NCBI GenBank assembly: GCA_941918925.1
Contig: OW799235.1
Span: 47,532,491-47,596,490, forward strand
Direction of reading: 5' to 3'
DNA length: 64,000 nt
Source: Phyto melanocephala
Taxonomy: Eukaryota; Arthropoda; Insecta; Diptera; Rhinophoridae
In this document: positions 56,811-64,000 of the stretch, piece by piece
Layout: every line of letters starts with the position of its first letter
How positions within the stretch are numbered: position 1 is the first letter of the stretch
The notes under the pieces: generated by a model
Seen by the model: the letters and a program-made list of their open reading frames with translations, nothing else
The model's database searches: none
What the model was told of the DNA's origin: nothing
Program-made: the position numbers and the translations under genes

Positions 56811-59500
56811 TATGTGGACTATATGGATTTGAATGCGCTGAACTCAAATCCGTTGTCGGATTTTTTCCATTAGATCGAGATTTTTTTATGGGCGTGGCAA
56901 AGTTTTTCCCCTTCATCCTAACTCGAGAACCAGTCATCTTATTTTCAAAAATAAAACACTAGTAGATGTCTAACAAAATTCTATTTATTTTAGTTGAACC
57001 GAGTTTTTCCCTATCTCTTATCGTTTTGGAATTATTCAAAAATTAATGGAGAAACAAATTTTTTTTCGTGCAAAATTCGTAATATTTTTCAATTTAAAAA
57101 TGGAATTAAAAAAAAGAAGCAAATATTCAACATTTTAAACTTTTTTCTGAGAGCTTCTTATCTTAGAAATAAAAAGCCATAAACCATAACAATCGGTTAA
57201 AAAATGTGGATTTTATTGTCAATTTACCGCAGGTACCCAATATTGACCAAATATGTGTAATGCAGCAAACAACATCAGAGTGGGCGCACTAAAGCGCCTT
57301 GTAGCAACAATGAATGACAACTATTTACTTCTATCTATTTTCGAACAGCAAAATCAAATACAAGCAAACAAATTTTCCAGATTGTAATATTGTAGCAATG
57401 CCTCGCATAAAGCACCAACCCTGTCGTCACCCGTAGATTACTTCAAATTACAATAAAAAATCAAAATATTTACAAACTATGTTATTTAAAATAACACAAA
57501 ATTTTTGTTAATTATTATTAATTTTTATTTAGAAAACATTGTTAAAATAAAAAAGTAGCTTAAGCTGTCCATGTTCTTCCTTCTACATCATTCAATTTCG
57601 TTTTAAAAACCTCGTCCTTCACAAGTTGTCGTATTTGTGGCCTACGAATATGCCTTCTTTTACCTTAGAATCTCTGATTCTTGAAAATTCGCTCTTAATG
57701 TATAGAAAGCCTTAACCGTCCTTGTTCATTGTTTTGACAAAATTTTTCATTAGGTCTAGCTTTATATGAAGAGAAGAGTTTGTTCTTTTTGATTTAAAGG
57801 CTCTTCTGCTGCATTTTTTTTCTCCTGGAATAAAATTTACTCTTTTCGGCCAAATTTTAACAATGTAGTGGCTATCCTATTCACATAAGAAGCAACAAAA
57901 CTTGGTATATTCACTTTGCAATCCATTTTACATTGCTAAGACATTCAAATCTGCACATACGTTCCATGAGTAATGGGAATATTAAATTTCTTGTAGTATC
58001 ATCTTCATGCTACAATAGTTTTATTTCATATTTCTTGCATACGCGAGTGGGACCGATGGAAATTTGTTGCCATTGTGAAGTAAAACGGCTTTCAAACTTG
58101 TCTTGGATGAATCAAAAAAAAGTCGCCAATCCTCAGATATATGACTAAAACACAGTTGTCGCAAAAGTCTATCAGCATTATCACAAAATACCAAACCTTC
58201 CTCTCTGCTGAAATAACTCAAAAAAGTTTGTTCTTTATTTCGAAAGTACAAGACGTTAACGTCCTTTTGCACAAAATTCCATTCTTTTCGTTGGGATGCA
58301 AGAAGCTCAAACTTGTTTTTTAAAAGCCCTAATATAGGAACTAAGTTATTCATATCAGTTTAATTCGGACTTCCAAATGAATGCGAAGAAACAAACAACC
58401 ATGCTGGATTCATTTGCTGCAGAAAGTCCATCTTCTTTATCGTCTGTAGGAGGCAATGGAGGTAAAAATTTACTTGTAAACTGGTCGTTTGACGCATGAG
58501 GTATTTGGATATGTAACTTTATTTTTGGTTTTTTTCGTTAACCCACGTGTTTTAGTATGGCAAAAGTAGCAATTATTTTGATGATTTTGTGGTTCACTCC
58601 AAATCGCTGGCTTCATAAACGGCAAAGACTTATAACTTCCTTTTACAGAACCTCTTAAAGAACTTGCACAGCTACTACAACACATTTATGGATACCAATT
58701 TTTATCTCTATCATCGTTAGGAAACCCAAACTAACGGCGATAAGCATTTTTAATCTTGAAAGATATTGTATCCCGTAAAGATAAATTTGGAGATTTGTTA
58801 AAAATCCTTGACATTTTGTAATATGAAAGCGTTTGTGGATTTATTTCTTTACACAATAATGAAGAACACTATAAGATCTATTTACTGTTGCCGATTTTAA
58901 CCGCACGATATTCAAATTAAAAGTGACTCACTTATTGTCCATCAGGTTCTATACATTACAATAAATACTAGAATCTACCCTAATGTTCTTAATTTGAAAT
59001 CACAGGTAATTGAAAAATACTGTTATAAATTTTAATTCCAAGAACTATGCAAAATACCGTTGTACTTTAGTTCCATTACCTGCTCATCTAACGAAATGTT
59101 ACATATATCATATGTAAGGCTGGTTGCATTACAATATTGGGAACCTGTGGTAAATTGCAAAATAAAATCTAAATTTTTTAACCGATTTTTATGGTTTATG
59201 GCTTTTTTGATTTTTAAGATAAGTAGCTCTCAGAAAAAAATTTAAAATGTTGAATATTTGCTTCATATTTTTTTTAATTCCATTTTTAAATTGAAATATA
59301 TTACGAATTTTGTTACAGATCTTCTGGTGTTTTATTTTTGAAAAATCGGATGACTGGTTCTCGAGTTAGGATGAAATATGTCTCCGTACCTGACTAATTT
59401 AGGGGAAAAAATTTGCACGCCCATAAAAAAAAATCCCGATCTGATGGAAAAAAACCAACAACGGATTTAAGTTCAGCGCATCAAAATCCATATAGTGTAA
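56811..59500 (-). mobile_element. Family X transposon, copy 3, with about 400-bp inverted repeats
   Basis: Left arm 56811-57245 and right arm 59118-59500 are inverted copies with indels. Shared blocks are CTATATGGATTT(T)GATGCGCTGAAC, TATGGGCGTG, CATCCTAACTCGAGAACCAG, CAAAAATAAAACAC, AAGCAAATATTCAACATTTT, CTGAGAGCT and AGCCATAAACCATAA. They enclose a minus-strand family X gene. Total about 2.7 kb. Exact ends and target duplication could not be fixed. Confidence 0.8.
57560..58820 (-). pseudogene. Family X gene, copy 3
   Basis: Minus-strand pieces in the same order as copy 1: MCCSSCASSLRGSVKG, then PAIWSEPQNHQNNCYFCHTK with the CYFC pair, a KVTYPNT...KRPVYK stretch (58470-58690), and QRKEWNFVQKDVNVLYFRNK. 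SEDWRLFFDSSKTSLKAVLL follows with HNGNKFPSVPLAYARNMK (58021-58353), then SRIRDSKVKEGIFVGHKY and VKDEVFKTKLNDVEG (57580-57700). The C-terminal SDEHGE block is lost. The blocks match copies 1 and 2 better than the intervening sequence, the mark of a once-selected protein. Function unassigned; a DDE-type nuclease is one possibility. Confidence 0.65.
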
Positions 59501-59633
59501 ATTTAGTTCAATAATTTATCATAAGGAAACAGATTATTTGTTGATTTTCCAGTGAGCTCTTCTAGGAGCTCTACTGTGATTTTTATTTAGTATTTAATTT
59601 TAGGAGCTCCTCTAGGAAGCGCAACTATGTAAG
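59501..59633. other. Short spacer with GAGCTC palindromes
   Basis: AGGAGCTCCT-type palindromes at 59552-59612; no gene. Confidence 0.4.
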
Positions 59634-60159
59634 TGTAGTTAAATTATAATTGTTATTTTGTTCTTAAAATTATTTCCTTATATACTACTTATGAGAATCT
59701 TAAAACTAGTCTAGTGTTGGTTAGTACTTATTCTAAAATTATTATTATAATTAAATAACTAGTGTTAGTACTTAAAATTTAGTTGTCAGTCCCACACTGA
59801 TATGCCGTGGGAAAGAATATGAAAAATGAAAGTAATATGAAGCGGTCCGGCACTGTAATACACACACACACACACACCAATAGTGTAGGTTCGTGTGTGT
59901 GTTTATATCATTGCCCAAAACGGCAAGAGTAACGGCACACAAACACTTGATATTGTCAACTGCCGCTAGACGCTTGCCAGACGAATTGAAGTAATGCGAT
60001 CTTTTCTCAAGCGCGGCTTATTTCACACACATTTATTTATATTGTCACAACAGGGCTTATATTACAGTTTATCCAAATAATTGTGAGTTTAGGTACCCTG
60101 CGGTAAAAATGTGTTTTTGAGTGAAGTGCCCTGCAGTGCTTTATATTAGCTTCGCTACA
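59634..60159 (-). repeat. 3' LTR of a 412/mdg1-type retrotransposon
   Basis: Bounded by TGTAG at 59634 and CTACA at 60159, the inverted termini typical of mdg1/412 LTRs. A purine-rich tract on the minus strand (GCGAAGAATGAAGG) sits just inside at 60160-60173. It contains a (CA)n run near 59860-59880. Length 526 bp. The 5' LTR is outside the window. Confidence 0.7.
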
Positions 60160-60280
60160 CCTTCATTCTTCGCAAGAATGTTCATATAACGTTAGTTTTA
60201 TGGACATTCTTAAATCTATATATTATTTGTAATTATTAGATACTCTTATTATATTGTAATTATTTTTGTATAATTATATG

Positions 60281-60312
<32 letters not shown>

Positions 60313-60352
60313 AGTATGTGTATATCTATATTGCATGGCCATTGCAACTTTA
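60160..60352 (-). other. 3' untranslated region of the retrotransposon
   Basis: AT-rich spacer between the Pol stop and the LTR, with a (TA)n run at 60285-60312. No env-like frame was seen. Confidence 0.5.
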
Positions 60353-61376
60353 TTAATTATAATAAATTTTATGTACTACTGGTTTTTGTTTATTTTGCTT
60401 ATCTTCTATGGTTACATTGTTTCTTAAGTCTATGTTTACTATTTCATATGGTCCCTTATATTTTTGTTCTATTTTATGACCTGATTCAACCTGATTCAAC
60501 CTTATAAAACCTTATCTCCTATTCTTAATTTATGATCCTTAGTATTTCTATCATAATTAGTTTTTTGTTTTTCCTTATTCCTATCTAAAAGTAATTGTGC
60601 CCTCTTGTGTGCTATTTCTAATCTATACTTAGCCTCTTTGGCATAATTATCTATATTATATAGTGATGTAATTCCATCTATCTCACTGAATTGCTCAAAT
60701 TTGTTTGGAGTTTTTGAAAAAATTAGTTCGTAAGGACAGTAATTGTGAACTGTCGATGTTGTGGTGTTAAAACAATAGGTAAAATATTTCAGCCATTCAT
60801 CCCAATCCGTTTTGTCAACCGATACGTATGCTCGTACGTATTCATTAAATGCTCGGTGACTTCGTTCTATCGTCCCTAGTGTTTGGTGATGATGTGCTGT
60901 TGAAGTAATTTTTTCAATTTTCAGCAAGTTGCACAGCTCAGTTAGTATGGAATTCTTGTATTCTGTACCCTTCATCGGACCATAGGTCAGAATAAAATTT
61001 TCCAGTATTGCCTTTGCAATTGTTCTGGCATTTTTATTTGGTATTGGTATGGTGACCAAATATTTCGTTATGTCACATATTAGTGTAACGGCATATTCAT
61101 TGCCATGTAAGGATTTTGGAAACGGTCCTATTGTATCCACGAACACTGTATCGAATGCTGCAGCTGGTGTTTGTGTGATAATTAATGGACTCTTTAGATG
61201 CTTTGTTGTCTTGGCTATTTGACACTTATGACATTCTTTTACAAATTTTGTTATATCTTTGGACATATTTTTCCAGTCATAATATCTTCTTATTTTTTCT
61301 ATTGTCCTAAAGATTCCTCCTTCTAATGGATCACTGTGATATTTATCTAATATTTCCTGAATTTTTTTTTATCTAT
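60353..61376 (-). pseudogene. Integrase of the 412/mdg1-type element
   Basis: Minus strand: H2C2-type N-terminus (GGIFRTIEKIRRYYDWKN then ECHKCQIAKTTKH) and the catalytic core (TVFVDTIGPFPKSLHGNEYA with the first Asp). STAHHHQTLGTIERSHRAFN carries the Glu. A GPY-type C-terminus follows (IEQKYKGPYEIVNI), with a stop at 60353-60355. Between YGPMK and GTEYKN several residues are missing in frame, and with them the second catalytic Asp. A small tandem duplication (GGTTGAATCAGGTTGAATCA, about 60485-60505) shifts the frame before the GPY module. Dense similarity to 412-type Pol makes the family call firm. Integration cannot work in this copy. Confidence 0.85.
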
Positions 61377-61885
61377 GTGAGTCACCTTGTTAAGTAGCGC
61401 TACTTTTAATTTCAATAACTTTTTATTGCCCATTTGTTTAAAATCATCAACCGAGACAAATTCGAAAATTTTCTCGCTAGGTGCCACCTGTAACTTATCA
61501 ATATTGTGCTTATCGGCAAATTTTTCGAGCCTTGGGAAAAATTGTCCTAAGTCAATATTCCCATTAATAAACAAATCATTGATAGTTATGTTTGCTGTAA
61601 TAGATTTACCTCGCTTTATATAGCATCTTGCTGGGGTAATCTTTAATTTATAATATTTTCTGACGTCAGTTTTTCTCAATGGTATATATATCTTGGGTTT
61701 ATCATTTATTTCCTTCTCTATATTCTTATTATTCAGGTTTCTATTTTCGATATTATTTTTCTTTCGTGTCATAGCTCTTGTTTCTATTCTTAGTATGTCA
61801 TTTGTATTTTGATTCATTTCTTGTAGATCTTTTATGTTAATTCTCGATAGCGCATCGGCTACATAATTATCCTTCCCCCTAAATA
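61347..61885 (-). pseudogene. RNase H tail and linker of Pol
   Basis: Starts with GKDNYVADALSRINIKDLQE, the last conserved RNase H motif of Ty3/gypsy Pol. A lysine/asparagine-rich linker unique to this group follows (TRAMTRKKNNIENRNLNNKN). The frame runs to 61347, where a T-run near 61368 shifts it. Everything upstream in Pol (reverse transcriptase, most of RNase H) is missing at about 61885. Confidence 0.7.
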
Positions 61886-62640
61886 CTTAGTATTTCGGAT
61901 TTCCTATTTTTCGTTCTATTTCCATTTTCTACGATGTCATATTCAGATATTCCTTCTGTCTTTATTTTATTTTGATTAATTTTTGTGATGGAGGTATTAG
62001 TATTCAAAATACGTATAAATGCCTTATCCGATTTTACTAATGTGTTCGCAATAAAAACACCTGGTTCAATCTCTTGATTCGGAATTAATACTTCCTTCTC
62101 TGCATTAGTTAATTTTATTTCACGAATAACTTCCGATCTTGGTGGTAAAATTACATTATCGTTCGCAGTTGTCATTGGTATTTCTATTGGTTGTGATATA
62201 TTAAATGGACGTAGGATTAGGTAATCGCAATCTTCATAAAAACGTAATATACAATTATATTTCTTCATGAAATCCATTCCAATGATACCATCACAAGGTA
62301 GTGGGAAATCATCCTGTACTACTTGGAAGTTATGTGGTATTAGAAATTTATTGAATTTCAAGTCAAAAAGTATATTTCCTAAGGATTTTATTTTACCTTG
62401 TCCTATCCCACTTAATATTGTGTATTTGCGGGTGTTGATCTGATTCTGATTAAAATATTTTGATTTTATTAGTGATATGTCAGCTCCAGTATCTACAAGT
62501 AAGTTTACGTATGTATTGGTTTCGTTTATCCTGATATTGATGAAAAAGCTTAAGTTAAGGTTAAGACTGTATACTCTATTGTCTTTTCGTTTTATCTTAG
62601 GGGTCGATTTTAGTTTTCCGAGTTGTTTCCGGTTGACTCG
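61879..62640 (-). pseudogene. Retrotransposon protease, fused to the deletion point
   Basis: Aspartic protease with VNLLVDTGADISLI at about 62470-62505 (catalytic DTG) and the CDGIIGMDFMKKYNCILRF block near 62250-62300. The frame is open through both but ends at 61879, where reverse transcriptase should follow. The last part (ISEYDIVENGNRTKNRKSEI) is still Pol linker. The protease would cut Gag-Pol. The internal deletion of roughly 1.5-2 kb removes reverse transcriptase. Confidence 0.8.
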
Positions 62641-63689
62641 GTCGCTCTGACATAGTTTCTGTCTCTGCGATTATTTCCTTGTCTATCTCTATTGTTATTG
62701 TTGTTATTATTTCCGTAATTATTGTTGAAATTTCGAGGATTGTTATATCCTCCTCTTCTAAACCTTCTCATATTATTATTGTTACACCTTTTTCCTTGTC
62801 TATAATATCAAATGGAGTTCGGTTGTCCAGTTGCTTCTGTGCAACTGTTGACAGATTTACTTATTGCTTCGTTCATATTGTTGAATTGACCCGCTTCCAT
62901 TCTAAGTTTCACCAGGTCTATCGTACAGTTTTTGGTCATTGCCCTGACTGCAAGCTGTGTGGAATATTTACTCGCTAGTTCAACAGACAATCCATAGGAA
63001 ATATAGGTGTTTTCCAATGCTTTTGTAAGACTTTCTATTTCCGCATAATATGTATTTGCTGTCTTATTGTTCTGTCTGATATTCATTATTTTAGCAGAAA
63101 TTACTTCCACTGATTCTGGTTTTACTGTTCCTTTAAGTTTTTGTATTATTTGAGAAATTGTTGCTTCATCGCCAATCAAATTTCTCGCTGTACCTTTCAA
63201 TTTGGTCTTTATCAATGAAACTGCCACATTCTCATGTGCTCCTTTTAAATTGTCTACCAAATTTATAGAATCTATAAATGTTCTTAAGTTCTCAGATTTG
63301 CCATCAAAATCACAAATTAGCCTAGAAGCCATGTTCAAAAATTCCGTAACTGACTGAGCCATTATTTCGCCTTTCTCCTCAAAAGGTTCAATTCTTTCGT
63401 GTAATGTAGATGAAATTTCTATCTGTATACCTTTTCTTGACGTAACCGTTAGCAGCTGTTCCCTAACATTCAAATAAAATGCCTCTGCGAATACCTTATG
63501 GCTAGCTGCTAGCCGAGTATAGTGTATGTTTAGTATTACTCTAATCTCCTCAAGTTTTCTTGTCAAAATATTCACGTGTCTATTTATTGTCCCTATTGAA
63601 GTGTTCCTATCATCGTTTAGGCACTTGTATGATTTATCGAATTCTTCTTTTATTCTCCTAACTTTTAATAGAATTCCTTGCCAATCCAT
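62640..63689 (-). pseudogene. Gag of the 412/mdg1-type element
   Basis: Starts MDWQGILLKVRRIKEEFDKS at 63689 and is open for 293 codons to a stop at 62808. In the same frame beyond it lies an Arg/Asn-rich tail (RRFRRGGYNNPRNFNNNYGN, 62680-62770). The helical middle (MAQSVTEFLNMASRLICDFD, SLIKTKLKGTARNLIGDEA) fits the capsid region of the mdg1/412 group, which has a basic Asn-rich tail instead of classical zinc knuckles. Gag forms the particle that holds element RNA. The single stop near the end is the main lesion, so this part is well preserved compared with Pol. Confidence 0.75.
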
Positions 63690-64000
63690 GTAACTAAAAT
63701 TCCATTATTACCATCATTATTATATTTTCTCTTTAAGTTCCTATTGTGTAATTTATATACACAAAAAATAAATTTTATTCCTAATATTATTGTTATTACT
63801 ACTAAACATATTTCTATTACTCCTAAATTAATTTCCTGTCTAATATCTATTTCATTTATTACATTGGCATTCGCCTTATCTAACTTTGATTTTCACATTT
63901 TTAATATTCTCAATTTCTCGCAAATTTTTCAATCATTATGCTAATTTCCCTTTCTACGCTTGGTCTTTCTATTATGTCTATTTCAGTTGGTTCCTCATGA
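63690..64000 (-). other. Leader region with a hydrophobic short frame
   Basis: Upstream of Gag and overlapping its start in another frame, the minus strand can be read VIEICLVVITIILGIKFIFC (about 63760-63825), a membrane-like segment followed by basic residues. An earlier fragment reads PTEIDIIERPSVEREISIMI. It may be a small upstream frame of the element or chance in AT-rich sequence. Confidence 0.35.

Overview
This is a eukaryotic, AT-rich, intron-like or intergenic stretch from what looks like a higher fly (Diptera, Brachycera). The inference rests on the repeat content (412/mdg1-type and BEL/Pao LTR elements, Jockey-clade LINE, Penelope-like element, pogo/mariner/Tc1/hAT/Harbinger DNA transposons, Helitrons with internal minisatellites) and on abundant short palindromic modules of the type ATTCGGCYGTGCCGAAT. 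Only one segment looks like a host gene: a 210-bp internal exon at 28142-28351 with good splice sites, encoding an armadillo-like stretch resembling ARMC8. Almost everything else is nested, mostly broken mobile DNA. No rRNA gene, functional tRNA gene or CRISPR array was seen.

Layout. 1-9000: A-family repeats, two of them sharing 511 identical bases, a Helitron end, a MITE, a Penelope-type palindrome, a Harbinger transposase relic, a complete short Helitron and a mariner relic. 9000-17100: composite repeats, an internally deleted hAT with palindromic subterminal repeats, a pogo-like MITE, a copy of an unnamed cysteine-rich gene family ('family X' here), a mariner MITE, a tRNA-derived SINE with target duplications and a B-family repeat. 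17285-25700: a small Helitron split by a hAT with a perfect 8-bp duplication, then hAT, Helitron, Tc1, gypsy and R1/LOA-like fragments. 26042-28084: family X copy 2 inside long inverted repeats, ending 57 bp before the host exon. 30840-44500: one A-family repeat split by a 10.5-kb minus-strand Helitron (31049-41592) that is mostly a 118-bp satellite and itself contains a twin-primed LINE, and split again by a Tc1 element. 44500-56600: B-family inverted repeats, Helitron tails, a BEL relic, a MITE, an IS630/Tc1 relic and a Penelope GIY-YIG relic. 56811-59500: family X copy 3 inside about 400-bp inverted repeats. 59634-64000: an internally deleted 412/mdg1-type LTR retrotransposon on the minus strand, running off the window.

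The most interesting items are (i) family X: three decayed copies of one protein family, two of them flanked by long terminal inverted repeats, which argues for a transposon family whose protein I cannot assign to a named superfamily, and (ii) the giant satellite-bearing Helitron, whose borders are confirmed because the interrupted repeat resumes on the other side. All coding relics carry stops, shifts or deletions; none looks autonomous as it stands.
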